64,000 nt of DNA from Deinococcus alpinitundrae (GTDB lineage: Bacteria > Deinococcota > Deinococci > Deinococcales > Deinococcaceae). The position numbers and the translations under genes were made by a program. This document shows positions 9,747 through 21,192 of the stretch, piece by piece; within the stretch, counting starts at the first letter, position 1; the number at the start of each line of letters is the position of its first letter. Where the stretch lies: positions 62,001 through 126,000 of the forward strand of contig NZ_WXZL01000008.1 of NCBI RefSeq assembly GCF_009982895.1. Reading direction: 5' to 3'. The notes under the pieces were generated by a model that had not been told where the DNA came from, made no database searches, and worked only from the letters and a program-made list of their open reading frames with translations.

Positions 9747-10456
9747 CAGTACCCCTCCTTTTTCATGTCGTCTTTGTAGGTCGGCACGGTGCTCACGCTG
9801 ATCCCCTCGGGCGCGGTGCTGGACTTGTCCGGCACCTGGGGTCCGGCGTCCTGGCTGTGGGTCTTGCCCGGTACCGGGTTGTGCTCGCCCGCGTTACGAC
9901 CGGCGGCCAGTGGCGTGCTTGGCCCGGCGACGCTCCGACCATCCCGGCCCTGATCGCCTTTGAGGTCTTCCACCTTGGCCGCGCCGTGCAGATGGACTTG
10001 CTGCACCCGTCCGACCTGCTGGCCCGGCGGCACCGAAGCGCGGCCCGAGATGAGTTCCGGATCACCCCGCAGCTCACCTTCCTGCTCGGTGTAGGGGGTT
10101 TTGAGATCGTAGTCGTTGTCTTGCATGGGGTCTTCCTTGACTTTGGCCGACAGTCGGCCCAGGCCGATGACCACCAGCACGCCCGCCAGCCCGAAGCTCG
10201 CCAGCGCGATGAAGAAGGCGGCGGCCCAGGCTCCCAGCCCCAGCCGCATCAGGCCGTAAAAGAGTGCCAGAATGATGAAGATCAGGCCCAGAATGAGCGG
10301 TCCGGTGGCGGCCAGCAGCAACACCACACCCAGTCCCTTGGCCTTGACGGTGTCGGTGGCGCGCTTGGTCAGCACGCCTGCCTCGGTCTTGATCAGATTC
10401 ACGGCAGCGTCAAAGACATCAATCAATGACCCGCCGAGACCTTTGTTCTGTTCCAT
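9746..10456 (-). CDS. Phage-holin-like (Holin-X) membrane protein
   Basis: A 236-residue protein whose first 110 residues fit the Holin-X / DUF1469 type: an amphipathic helix (GSLIDVFDAAVNLIKTEAGVLTKRAT), then two membrane segments at about 42-68 and 76-100. Despite the name, chromosomal members are not lysis proteins; they are small envelope proteins of unclear role. The remaining 130 residues are hydrophilic and low in complexity. The start has a strong Shine-Dalgarno (GGAGGG five bases upstream). It forms an operon with the repeat protein that follows it, and is divergent from the methyltransferase gene. Confidence 0.7.
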   Translation of the reverse strand: MEQNKGLGGSLIDVFDAAVNLIKTEAGVLTKRATDTVKAKGLGVVLLLAATGPLILGLIFIILALFYGLMRLGLGAWAAAFFIALASFGLAGVLVVIGLGRLSAKVKEDPMQDNDYDLKTPYTEQEGELRGDPELISGRASVPPGQQVGRVQQVHLHGAAKVEDLKGDQGRDGRSVAGPSTPLAAGRNAGEHNPVPGKTHSQDAGPQVPDKSSTAPEGISVSTVPTYKDDMKKEGY

Positions 10457-10508
10457 AAAAACCCTCCGTGCCGACGCTGGCTGCCTTGGGCAGCCGTGGT
10501 CATCTGCC

Positions 10509-10517
10509 TAGCATAAT
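10509..10517 (+). promoter_or_regulatory. -10 region of the methyltransferase gene
   Basis: Two overlapping candidates, TAGCAT (10509-10514, with TTGGGC 17 bases upstream) and CATAAT (10512-10517, six bases before the ATG). Either gives a leaderless or nearly leaderless mRNA. Confidence 0.45.
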
Positions 10518-10523
10518 GGCAGC

Positions 10524-11222
10524 ATGACCATCCCCGGGCAACTTGAAGAAAGGGTAAACGACTCCGGTTTCGCGCTAGCGGCAGTGAGCGCGCCTCCAGG
10601 CTCCCCGGCGGAGCGCACGCCAGCCCAGCGCAGCAACCTGCTGACCCTCACGGCGCTCGGCTACCAGTCGTGGCGCGAGCAGTCGCTGACGCTGCTCACC
10701 GGCAGGCCGCTGCCGCTTTCGCGCGAGGCGGCCTACTTCGGGGCACTTTGCCGCCCACAGGCGGGTCAGGCCTGGCTCGATATCGGCACCAGCAGCGGCT
10801 TTTACGCCGGGGTGTTGGCCCGTGCGGGTGCCCGGGTGCTGGCCTGCGACATCAGCCCGGCCATGCTGAAGGTCGCGGCCCGGCGCGAAACGAGTCCGCT
10901 GATTCAGTACGCCCTGCTCGACGCCGAGCGCAGCGGCCTGCCGGATCAGAGCTTCGACGGCGTGACCATCGGCGCGACCCTCAACGAGACGGCGCGCCCC
11001 CGGCAGATGCTGGCCGAGGCCGCCCGCTTGCTACGCCCCGGTGGGCAACTCTGGCTGATGACGCTGGCCCGCGACGGCTCCGGTCTCCAGGCGGCGCTGG
11101 GCCGGTTCGGGGGCCTGAGCTTTCCCGACGAGGCCCAGCTTCACGCCTGGCTCCCGCAGCTTGAAGCCGTCGGCAGCTGGCGGCGGGCCAACGTGCTGTT
11201 CGGCCAGTGGATCAAGGCGTGA
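10524..11222 (+). CDS. Class I SAM-dependent methyltransferase
   Basis: A 232-residue soluble methyltransferase of the UbiE/Methyltransf_11 type. Motif I is WLDIGTSSGFYAGVLARAGA (about residues 88-107), followed by the acidic loop VLACDISPAML and the motif near ALLDAERSGLPDQSFDGV; LLRPGGQLWLMTL is the post-motif III strand. The substrate cannot be read. It lies 104 bases before crtB in the same direction, which makes a carotenoid or quinone substrate possible, but crtB has its own promoter and nothing else supports that. Confidence 0.85.
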   Translation: MTIPGQLEERVNDSGFALAAVSAPPGSPAERTPAQRSNLLTLTALGYQSWREQSLTLLTGRPLPLSREAAYFGALCRPQAGQAWLDIGTSSGFYAGVLARAGARVLACDISPAMLKVAARRETSPLIQYALLDAERSGLPDQSFDGVTIGATLNETARPRQMLAEAARLLRPGGQLWLMTLARDGSGLQAALGRFGGLSFPDEAQLHAWLPQLEAVGSWRRANVLFGQWIKA

Positions 11223-11301
11223 AGCGTTCCGGTTCATATGGCAGCGCTACTTGCCGAGAAGTCTGTAAGAATGTGCTCTCTCTGTGGCCTGCCGCTGCGT
11301 T

Positions 11302-11307
11302 TACACT
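11302..11307 (+). promoter_or_regulatory. crtB promoter -10 box
   Basis: TACACT precedes a short leader that holds a strong Shine-Dalgarno (AAGGAGGA) before the GTG at 11327, showing that crtB is transcribed from its own promoter. Confidence 0.55.
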
Positions 11308-11326
11308 GCAACCCTAAGGAGGAGAC

Positions 11327-12244
11327 GTGCAAGACGGTCACCCACGCGGCTGGACCCCGGAGCAACTCGGCGCTTTGCAGCATTGCCGGGAGCTGACCAG
11401 GCACCACTCCAAGACGTTCTATTTCGGCTCACGCTTCTTTCCGGCCGTGCAGCGCGAAGCGGTCTGGGCGGTGTATGCCGCCTGCCGTCAGGGCGATGAC
11501 ATCGTGGACGAACCGGGCGGCGGCGAGGCGGCGCTCGAAGCGTGGTGGCTCACCACGCGCACGGCGCTGCGCGGCGACCCGGTCCAGGCGACCAGCTTGG
11601 CCCAGCCGGTGTCCACGGCCCTGCACTGGGCGGCCCGGCGCTACCCGCTGCCCGAGGAGGCGTTTCACGAGCTGTATTTGGGCTTGCAGATGGATCTGCG
11701 CATGGACGCGGGCGGCACGCCCTACCGCACCTTCGGCGAACTCGAACTCTACTGCCGCCGGGTCGCGGGTGTCATCGGCTTCATGATCGCGCCGATCTCG
11801 GGTTACAGCGGCGGCAATCAGACCCTGGAGTACGCCCTGAGACTTGGCCAGGCCATGCAGCTCACCAACATCCTGCGCGACGTGGGCGAGGACCTGTCGC
11901 GGGGCCGCATTTACCTGCCGCACAACCTGATGGCCCAGTACGGCGTCAGCCGCGCCACCCTGGAAGCGGGCCAGGTCACGCCGCCCTACCGCGCCCTGAT
12001 GCGTTTCCTGACCCAGCAGGCCCGCGACTGGTACCGTGAGGGCCGCGCCGGGCTGCCGTATCTGCACGGCTCGGGGCGGCTGGCGGTCACGGCGGCGGCC
12101 CGAGCCTACGAGGGCATTCTCGACGCCCTGGAAGCCAACGATTACGATAATTTCAGCCGCCGCGCTCACGTCAGTGGTCCGCGCAAGTTGCTGATGCTGC
12201 CGGGGGCCTGGTGGGAAGTGCGCTCCAGTCCCAGCCCGGTCTGA
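11327..12244 (+). CDS. crtB: Phytoene synthase
   Basis: CrtB joins two geranylgeranyl diphosphates head to head to give phytoene, the first committed step of carotenoid (deinoxanthin-type) synthesis. The 305-residue protein shows [12 protein letters not shown] at 28-39, the first aspartate-rich motif DDIVD at 57-61, and the second in [18 protein letters not shown], which bind the Mg-diphosphate groups. Length is normal. GTG is taken as the start because AAGGAGGA lies at the correct distance. crtI follows after 60 bases in the same direction, the usual Deinococcus arrangement. Confidence 0.96.
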   Translation: MQDGHPRGWTPEQLGALQHCRELTRHHSKTFYFGSRFFPAVQREAVWAVYAACRQGDDIVDEPGGGEAALEAWWLTTRTALRGDPVQATSLAQPVSTALHWAARRYPLPEEAFHELYLGLQMDLRMDAGGTPYRTFGELELYCRRVAGVIGFMIAPISGYSGGNQTLEYALRLGQAMQLTNILRDVGEDLSRGRIYLPHNLMAQYGVSRATLEAGQVTPPYRALMRFLTQQARDWYREGRAGLPYLHGSGRLAVTAAARAYEGILDALEANDYDNFSRRAHVSGPRKLLMLPGAWWEVRSSPSPV

Positions 12245-12304
12245 GCTGTTCGCCACAGGCCCTCCCCTGATCCACCGTTCATCCCGCTTTCCCGAGGATT
12301 TTTC

Positions 12305-13954
<1,650 letters not shown>

Positions 13955-14189
13955 GCTGACAGCTCCATTTCTTCAAGCTTGATTTGCCGAAAAGAGACAT
14001 AAACTCACCAGACTTGGATGATTTTATGTCAAAATAGAAAAGTTGAGCCTGATTCAAAATTTCGGCGCAACGACTGACACTCATAGACCTATTCGCACCC
14101 ACTGATTCGACTGATTTTCGCGCTTCTGCTGGCGCTTTCACCCGAACTGTTCGGGTTGGAAAGCCGCCGCCCACTGCCTCGGAGGCCCA
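13955..14189. other. AT-rich intergenic region with two inverted repeats
   Basis: About 235 bases, clearly more AT-rich than the flanking genes. It contains GACATAAA (13996-14003) facing TTTATGTC (14023-14030), and the near-palindrome ACCCGAACTGTTCGGGT (14140-14156) some 30 bases before the winged-helix gene. It probably holds that gene's promoter and operator, but no convincing -10/-35 pair is seen. Confidence 0.45.
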
Positions 14190-14681
14190 ATGTTCAATCC
14201 CCCCACCGTCGAAGACCTGCAAGAAACCCGCCGCGCCAACGAGAAGCTGGTGCTGGCCGCCCTTGACAGCAAGCCTGAATGGGTCGAAACCGAACTCGCC
14301 AAGACGACCAGCCTGGCCCTGTCGCACCTGCGCGCCGCGCTCGCCAGCCTGCTTGACCAGGGCCGGGTGCGCCGCCTGCCCGGCACCGGCACCCGCGCCG
14401 TGTACGGTCTGGCCGATCCTGGCCTGGCCGACGTGCCCGCCACCCCGCTGACCGCCGACGCCAAGAAGATCCGCGATTACCTCGAAGGCCGTGCCGACAG
14501 CGCTCTGCACATGGCCGAGCAGCTGCGCATGACCCGCGAGGACATCATGGCGGCGCTCAGCTTGCTCAATGCCCACAAGCAGATCACCTGCACCTTTGTC
14601 GGCAGCTTGGTGGTCTTCCGGTTGCGTGAGGCCCAGGCCCTGATCGATCAGAAAGACACCAAGAAAAAGCAAGTGGCCTGA
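14190..14681 (+). CDS. Small winged-helix DNA-binding protein
   Basis: A 163-residue protein built from two helix-turn-helix-like halves. Residues about 15-65 (ANEKLVLAALDSKPEWVETELAKTTSLALSHLRAAL then SLLDQGRVRRLP) have the pattern of a winged helix with its wing. Residues about 88-145 (KKIRDYLEGRADSALHMAEQLRMTREDIMAALSLLNAHKQI) repeat the plan. No effector or metal domain is seen, so a regulatory or nucleoid role is inference. It has a Shine-Dalgarno (CGGAGG) and its own terminator. The palindrome at 14140-14156 may be its own operator. Confidence 0.6.
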   Translation: MFNPPTVEDLQETRRANEKLVLAALDSKPEWVETELAKTTSLALSHLRAALASLLDQGRVRRLPGTGTRAVYGLADPGLADVPATPLTADAKKIRDYLEGRADSALHMAEQLRMTREDIMAALSLLNAHKQITCTFVGSLVVFRLREAQALIDQKDTKKKQVA

Positions 14682-14696
14682 GTTCACCGTAAAGGA

Positions 14697-14728
14697 GCGG
14701 CGGCCCGGTTCGGGTGCGCCGCTTTTTT
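14697..14728 (+). terminator. Terminator of the winged-helix gene
   Basis: GCGGCG-GCCCG pairs across a short loop with CGGGT-G-CGCCGC and is followed by TTTTTT (14723-14728), a textbook intrinsic terminator on the plus strand. Confidence 0.85.
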
Positions 14729-14743
14729 GTACGGTCTCAGCAA

Positions 14744-14776
14744 AGCGCCGAACCTCCACTGTGGGGGTTCGGCGCT
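14744..14776 (-). terminator. Terminator of rpoD
   Basis: AGCGCCGAACC (14744-14754) pairs perfectly with GGTTCGGCGCT (14766-14776). It lies 15 bases past the rpoD stop on the minus strand and is followed by only a modest T tract. Confidence 0.7.
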
Positions 14777-14791
14777 CTCCATTCGCTGACC

Positions 14792-16438
<1,647 letters not shown>

Positions 16439-16591
16439 GCTTGCTCCAAGGTGGCCCCAACGAAACAGGCCAGAGGTGGGGCGTGTTGCGGCGCGGGGTG
16501 AAGGTTGGGGGAGAACGGTTACCAGTCGGTGGGTGGGGTGGGTGAAACCAGACGCCTTGCAGGCCAAAGTCTGCGTTTCACTGAACGGGTT

Positions 16592-16597
16592 AGTCTA
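16592..16597 (-). promoter_or_regulatory. Putative rpoD -10 box
   Basis: TAGACT on the minus strand lies about 150 bases before the rpoD ATG. The intervening leader is GC-rich and has no ORF; the rest of 16439-16725 holds only this and the divergent S9 peptidase promoter. Confidence 0.4.
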
Positions 16598-16711
16598 GCA
16601 GACGTTTCGCGAACTGCTCTTGTGAATCTTACCTTTGCCTGCCCCGGCCTCGCGCTGTGCCGGGCGTGAACATCAAGCCCAGATGAAAGCGGTGGGGGGA
16701 CGCTGCGGCGA

Positions 16712-16717
16712 TATAAC
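16712..16717 (+). promoter_or_regulatory. -10 box of leaderless S9 peptidase gene
   Basis: TATAAC is followed by eight bases and the ATG at 16726. Confidence 0.5.
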
Positions 16718-16725
16718 GTCTGCAT

Positions 16726-18723
16726 ATGAATGCCGCCTCACCGGACAGCTTGTTTGGCCTTGAGTTTCCCTCCGATCTGCAGCTCTCGCCGGACGGGCAG
16801 TCGGTGGCCTACGTGCTGGGCCGGGTGGAGGAGGACGACCCGAACCGGGTGGACGCTGCCTGGCCCAAACCCCGCTACCGCAGCCAGATCGTGCTGGCCG
16901 ACGCCAGTGGGCCGCGCCCGCTGACTGCCGGGACGGGCCGCGACACCGCGCCGTGCTGGTCGCCGGATGGGCAATCGCTGGTGTTCGTCTCGGACCGGGC
17001 CGGGAAGCCGCAGCTCTATCGGATTTCCGTCAACGGCGGCGAGGCCCGTGCGCTCACGATGGCCGCTCAGTTTCCGCAGGGCGTCTCGGCGGCGCAGTGG
17101 AGTCCCGATGGCCGCTGGCTGGCGTTCCTGGCGCCCGAGGGCGAGGCCGACCCTGGTCCCGAGCGCGGAGCGGCCCGCATCATCACCCGGCTCAAGTACC
17201 GCGCCAACGGAGCCGACTTTCTACCGGATGTGCCTGCTGCCCTGTGGCGCTGCGAGGTCGCCAGCGGCCAGACCGAGTGCTGGCTGAGGCCGGAGCAGTC
17301 CATCACGGAGTTCGCCTGGTGGCCCGACTCACGCGGGGTGCTCTACGTCAGCAGCACAAATGAGATGGCAGGAACGCTGTGGCAGCAGGAAGCGTATGAA
17401 CTGCCGCTCGACGGTTCACCGAGCCAGCTCACCGACTGGGCTGCGCCGATCTCGCAACTCGCGCCGCACCCGGACGGCGTGCGCTTCGCGGCCCAGGCCA
17501 GATTCCGCACCGAGCGCAACGACACCGACGCACATCTGTACCTGTTCGGCAATGGAGCAGAAGTCACGCGCCTCGATGTCCACGACCTCCCGGCGGGCAG
17601 CAACGTGTCGGGCGATCTGCATGTCGGAAGCATGCCGGACCGGCCCTGCTGGCTCAGCGACACCCGGTTGGCTTTCCTGGTGACGGTGGGCGGCGCGAGC
17701 GGGGTGTACGTGGCCGACCTCGCTGGAACGGTTAAGCCGCACACCTTTGATCCGGCACGGGTGGTGGTGGCCTTTGGCGCGAACGACCGTGGCGCGGCCT
17801 GGCTCTCGGAGTCGGCCACCCAGGTGCCGCAGGTCATACTCAACGGCGTGCAGGTCAGTCATTGTCCCGCGCCCGACTTTGCCCTTAGCTCGCCGGAGCG
17901 CCTCGCCTTCCAGAACGAACGCGGTGAGGGCGAGGGCTGGGTGCTGCGGCCCACCGAATCGCCAGCCGCGCCGCCCGCCCTGCTGAGCATTCACGGCGGG
18001 CCGCACAGCACCTACGGACACGGCTTCATGCACGAGTTCCAGCTGCTGGCTGCACGGGGCTACGCCGTGTGCTACAGCAATCCGCGCGGCTCGCTGGGCT
18101 ACGGTCAGGCCTGGTCGTCCGACATCTTCGGGCGCTGGGGCAGCGTGGACGCGGACGATCTGCTCAACTTCTTTGATACCTGCCTCTCTCAGTTGCCGCT
18201 CGACCGGACGCGCACCGGGGTGATGGGCGGCAGCTACGGCGGCTATATGACCAACTGGCTCACCTCGCACACCAACCGCTTTCAGGTGGCCGTCACTGAC
18301 CGCAGCATTTGCAACCTGATTTCGTTCGGCGGCACCTCCGACATCGGCATGCGCTTCTGGGACGACGAACTCGGCGGCAACTTCCACCGCAGCGCCGACA
18401 TCGACAAGCTGTGGGCCATGAGTCCGCTGCGCTACGTCGAGCAGGTCAAGACGCCGACCCTGATCGTCCACAGCGTGCTCGACCACCGCTGCCCCGTCGA
18501 GCAGGCCGAGCAGTGGTTTGCGGCCCTCAAGCTGCACGGCGTTCCGGTCCGCTTCGTGCGCTTCCCGGACGAGGACCACGAACTCAGCCGTGCCGGACGC
18601 CCCGACCGCCGCGCCGAGCGGCTGGGCGAGTACCTCGGCTGGCTGGACGCGGCGCTGATGCCGCCCGCGCTGGACGTACCGGACCAGCGCGCCCAGATGC
18701 AGGAGCAGCTCGGCGAGGGTTGA
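16726..18723 (+). CDS. S9 family peptidase (acylaminoacyl-peptidase/prolyl oligopeptidase type)
   Basis: A 665-residue serine peptidase that trims acyl- or proline-containing peptides. Residues 1-400 form the beta-propeller, with repeated SPDG motifs (LSPDGQSVAYV, WSPDGQSLVFV, WSPDGRWLAFL). The alpha/beta-hydrolase domain follows, with catalytic Ser503 in MGGSYGGYMTNW, Asp586 in HSVLDHRCPVEQ and His618 in DEDHELSRAGRP, all at expected spacing. There is no signal peptide, so it is cytoplasmic. The leaderless ATG after TATAAC fixes the start. It is divergent from rpoD; the fusion gene that follows has its own promoter. Confidence 0.93.
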   Translation: MNAASPDSLFGLEFPSDLQLSPDGQSVAYVLGRVEEDDPNRVDAAWPKPRYRSQIVLADASGPRPLTAGTGRDTAPCWSPDGQSLVFVSDRAGKPQLYRISVNGGEARALTMAAQFPQGVSAAQWSPDGRWLAFLAPEGEADPGPERGAARIITRLKYRANGADFLPDVPAALWRCEVASGQTECWLRPEQSITEFAWWPDSRGVLYVSSTNEMAGTLWQQEAYELPLDGSPSQLTDWAAPISQLAPHPDGVRFAAQARFRTERNDTDAHLYLFGNGAEVTRLDVHDLPAGSNVSGDLHVGSMPDRPCWLSDTRLAFLVTVGGASGVYVADLAGTVKPHTFDPARVVVAFGANDRGAAWLSESATQVPQVILNGVQVSHCPAPDFALSSPERLAFQNERGEGEGWVLRPTESPAAPPALLSIHGGPHSTYGHGFMHEFQLLAARGYAVCYSNPRGSLGYGQAWSSDIFGRWGSVDADDLLNFFDTCLSQLPLDRTRTGVMGGSYGGYMTNWLTSHTNRFQVAVTDRSICNLISFGGTSDIGMRFWDDELGGNFHRSADIDKLWAMSPLRYVEQVKTPTLIVHSVLDHRCPVEQAEQWFAALKLHGVPVRFVRFPDEDHELSRAGRPDRRAERLGEYLGWLDAALMPPALDVPDQRAQMQEQLGEG

Positions 18724-18752
18724 CCTGACCTGTGCTGGCGCTCCGCCTCGCC

Positions 18753-18758
18753 TAGAAT
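18753..18758 (+). promoter_or_regulatory. -10 box of leaderless PlsY-like fusion gene
   Basis: TAGAAT is followed by six bases and ATG at 18765, a textbook leaderless start. Confidence 0.6.
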
Positions 18759-18764
18759 GCCCGC

Positions 18765-20438
18765 ATGGTGTTCTTATCGTTCCTGCTGCTGGCCCTTGCC
18801 TACCTGATCGGCAGCTTGCCGCTGGGCCACTGGCTGCTCTCGCGGCGCGGCTTCGAGTCGCGGCTGCACAATGCGTACAACCTGGGCGTGGAGAACGTGG
18901 TGCGGCGCGTCGGGCTGGGTGCGGCGGTGGGCAGCGCGGCCCTCGACGCAGCCAAGGGCTTCGCCGCCGTGCTGGTCGCCTCCTCACTGAACCAGCCGGA
19001 ACTGTGTGTATTGGCGGGGCTGGCGGCGTATCTGGGCCACCTCAATCCGCCCCGGCTCCTGTTCGGGCAGACGCCGCCACGTGGCCGGGGCAATCTGGTG
19101 CTGCTGGGCGTGTTCGCGGCGCTGAGCGTGGCGGGGCACCTCAGCTTGTGGCTGACCGTGCCGCCGCTGGTCGTCTACGCCGCCGTGCTGGGCTTCGGCG
19201 GCTACGTCAGCCTGGCGACGGTGGCGGGGCTGGGCGTGTTCGCGGTGCTGATCGCCCTCTCGCCGCTGGATATTCCGGCCAAGCTGGGAGCGCTGGGACT
19301 GGTGCTCTCGGCGGCGTGGCGCTTCAAGGAGAACCTGGGCCGCATTCTCGACGGGACCGAGCCGCGCCTGGGCGACGACGTGCCGATGATGGGCAAGCGC
19401 GAGGGGGAGGTACTGGCCGCCTTCATGATTCACCCGCTGACCCTGGAGGACTTCTGGCAGACCCGGCGCTTTGCCTGGATGCGCCCGCTGGTCGAGCGCG
19501 GCGTGCTGAGCGAGGCCACCGTCCGCAACGTCGCCAGCAGTCTGCGGCCCATGAAGGTGGGCGAACTGCACGGCATCAAGACCAACGACGGTAAGCGCAT
19601 CCGGGCGTACCTGCTCAGCAGCCCGCTGTTGCCCGAGGTGTTTCGCGACGATCCGGAACTGGCGACCCGGCGGGCCATCGAGGGTGCGCGGCTGGCCCAG
19701 GAACTCGGTGCGGAAGTGTTCGGTTTGGGGGCCTTCTGGAGTGTGGTTGGGAATAAGGGTGTGGACGTGCAGGCAGCGGTGCCGGGCATCACCGTGACCA
19801 ACGGCGGGGCTTACACCTCCGGCACCATCAAGGCGGCCATTCCCGGCATCCTGCAGCACTTCGCCTCGGAGGGCCGCGATTTGTCGAAGGCGACGGCCGC
19901 GGTGGTGGGCGCAAACGGCGTGGTGGCCTTTGGCATCGCCCGCACCATCGCGCCGCAGGTGGGCAAGGTCATCATGGTTGGCCGCGACCTGGAGCGCTTG
20001 GAGCGCAGCGCGGCTACCCTGCGCCGGGCCAACAAGACCACCGAGATCGTCACGACCACCGACTACGCCGCCCTCAAAGAAGCCGACCTGATCTTCACCG
20101 CCACCAGCGACCCAAACCCGGTTATCTTCCCCGAACACGTCAAGCCGGGTACCTGGATTTTTGACGAGGGCCGCCCAGCCGACGTGGCCGAGTCGGTGGC
20201 GCTCCTGCCGGGCGTGCGGGTCATTCCCGGCGGCGTGGTGCGCCCGCCCGGCGGCATGACCTCCAGCGTGGACCTGCACTTCGGCGAGGGCGCCGTGCCC
20301 GCCTGCCTGGCCGAGACCCTGATCATCACCGCGACCGGTGAACATGGGCGCAAGAGCCTAGGGCCGCAGACGCTCACCGAGAACATCAACTTCTTCGTGG
20401 AGCAGGCCGGGAAGCTGGGCTTCGAGGTGGTGGACTGA
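18765..20438 (+). CDS. Fusion: divergent PlsY-like membrane acyltransferase domain + acyl-ACP-reductase-like domain
   Basis: A 557-residue two-domain protein. Residues 1-205 follow the PlsY plan (acyl-phosphate:glycerol-3-phosphate acyltransferase): LAYLIGSLPLGHWLL, LDAAKGF, GHLNPPRLLF and several membrane segments. However, the usual GSGNxGATN is NAYNLGVENV (36-45), and the KGGKG loop is TPPRGRGN (103-110). Residues 215-557 resemble long-chain acyl-ACP reductases of cyanobacteria: SSPLLPEVF, GLGAFWSVVGNKG, VTNGGAYTSGTI, a nucleotide-binding VVGANGVVAFGIA (380-392) and GGVVRPPGG. The catalytic Cys that I recall in the cyanobacterial enzyme just after GGVV is absent here. So both halves keep the fold but not the usual active-site residues; a membrane-lipid role is likely, the reaction is unknown. 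Confidence 0.75.
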   Translation: MVFLSFLLLALAYLIGSLPLGHWLLSRRGFESRLHNAYNLGVENVVRRVGLGAAVGSAALDAAKGFAAVLVASSLNQPELCVLAGLAAYLGHLNPPRLLFGQTPPRGRGNLVLLGVFAALSVAGHLSLWLTVPPLVVYAAVLGFGGYVSLATVAGLGVFAVLIALSPLDIPAKLGALGLVLSAAWRFKENLGRILDGTEPRLGDDVPMMGKREGEVLAAFMIHPLTLEDFWQTRRFAWMRPLVERGVLSEATVRNVASSLRPMKVGELHGIKTNDGKRIRAYLLSSPLLPEVFRDDPELATRRAIEGARLAQELGAEVFGLGAFWSVVGNKGVDVQAAVPGITVTNGGAYTSGTIKAAIPGILQHFASEGRDLSKATAAVVGANGVVAFGIARTIAPQVGKVIMVGRDLERLERSAATLRRANKTTEIVTTTDYAALKEADLIFTATSDPNPVIFPEHVKPGTWIFDEGRPADVAESVALLPGVRVIPGGVVRPPGGMTSSVDLHFGEGAVPACLAETLIITATGEHGRKSLGPQTLTENINFFVEQAGKLGFEVVD

Positions 20439-20456
20439 CCTGATCTGACGGTCACG

Positions 20457-21164
20457 CTACAGCTGCGCCGGGTCGAGCACCAGCAGTTCCTCGCTCTCGA
20501 AGGCCTCGCAGGAGCGCGCCCGGCCTAGGGTGCCCCAGTACATCATTCTGGCCCTGCGCCGCTCCACGATTTCCGGGGTGACCGTCTCGCTGATAGCGGC
20601 TCCAGTGAACTGGCTGACGTGCGCCCGGACCGCCGCTTCCCAGGTGGGCAACTCTGCTTCCACATCCACCAGAATATTGGCGGCGATGTCGGCGTTGCCC
20701 TGGTACATCAGCAGTCGTGAGATGCGGTGCGGTGGGCCCGGCACGTCGGCCCGGGCGAGGGCCGCCAGATGCACCGCCCGCTTGGCCAGGTGGTAGGCCC
20801 CGAAGTGGTCCGGATGGCGGTCGCGGTGGTGCGGAATCACCAGCACGCGCGGGCGCACCAGCCGCAGGGCAATCGCCAGGGCGCGGGCCTGTTCGGGCGT
20901 CTCCATCAGGCCGCCGTCGGGCAGGCCGAGCTGACCGCGCCAGGCCAGTCTGAGGATGCGGGCGGCGTCCACGCACTCGGCCTCGCGGGTGTCGGGGTCG
21001 CCCTGGGTGCCGCCCTCACCGCGCGTGAGTTCCAGGATGCCCACCGGCTGCCCGCCGCGCGCGAGCCTCGCCAGCGTGCCGCCCGCACCGATCTCGGCGT
21101 CGTCGGGGTGGGGAGCCAGCACCAGCCAGGCAAGAGGCTGGGGTGTGCCGTAAGTGGTATACAT
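20457..21164 (-). CDS. bshB1: Bacillithiol biosynthesis deacetylase BshB1
   Basis: BshB removes the acetyl group from GlcNAc-malate, the second step of bacillithiol synthesis, using zinc. The 235-residue LmbE/PIG-L fold protein shows LAPHPDDAEIGAGGTLARL near its start (metal-binding HPDD), LTRGEGGTQGD, and PHHRDRHPDHFGAYHL (His-rich third metal motif), all matching BshB1. The ATG at 21164 is chosen because TACCTT lies seven bases upstream on the minus strand and the protein then begins right before the catalytic strand. It lies just after the DoxX gene on the same strand and converges with the PlsY-like fusion. bshC is at the left edge of the window; bshA is not seen. Confidence 0.93.
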   Translation of the reverse strand: MYTTYGTPQPLAWLVLAPHPDDAEIGAGGTLARLARGGQPVGILELTRGEGGTQGDPDTREAECVDAARILRLAWRGQLGLPDGGLMETPEQARALAIALRLVRPRVLVIPHHRDRHPDHFGAYHLAKRAVHLAALARADVPGPPHRISRLLMYQGNADIAANILVDVEAELPTWEAAVRAHVSQFTGAAISETVTPEIVERRRARMMYWGTLGRARSCEAFESEELLVLDPAQL

Positions 21165-21171
21165 GCCGCCC

Positions 21172-21177
21172 AAGGTA
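21172..21177 (-). promoter_or_regulatory. -10 box of leaderless bshB1
   Basis: TACCTT on the minus strand ends seven bases before the bshB1 ATG at 21164, in the 27-base gap after the DoxX gene. Confidence 0.45.
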
Positions 21178-21192
21178 GCGCCGGGGCAGCGG

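Noticed and set aside
9746..10456. A prophage, suggested by the holin-like protein
   Set aside because: No other phage gene is nearby; chromosomal Holin-X proteins are common envelope proteins.
14023..14039. A radiation/desiccation response motif (RDRM) before the winged-helix gene
   Set aside because: Only the left half (TTATGTCA) matches; the right half does not, so I do not call a DdrO site.
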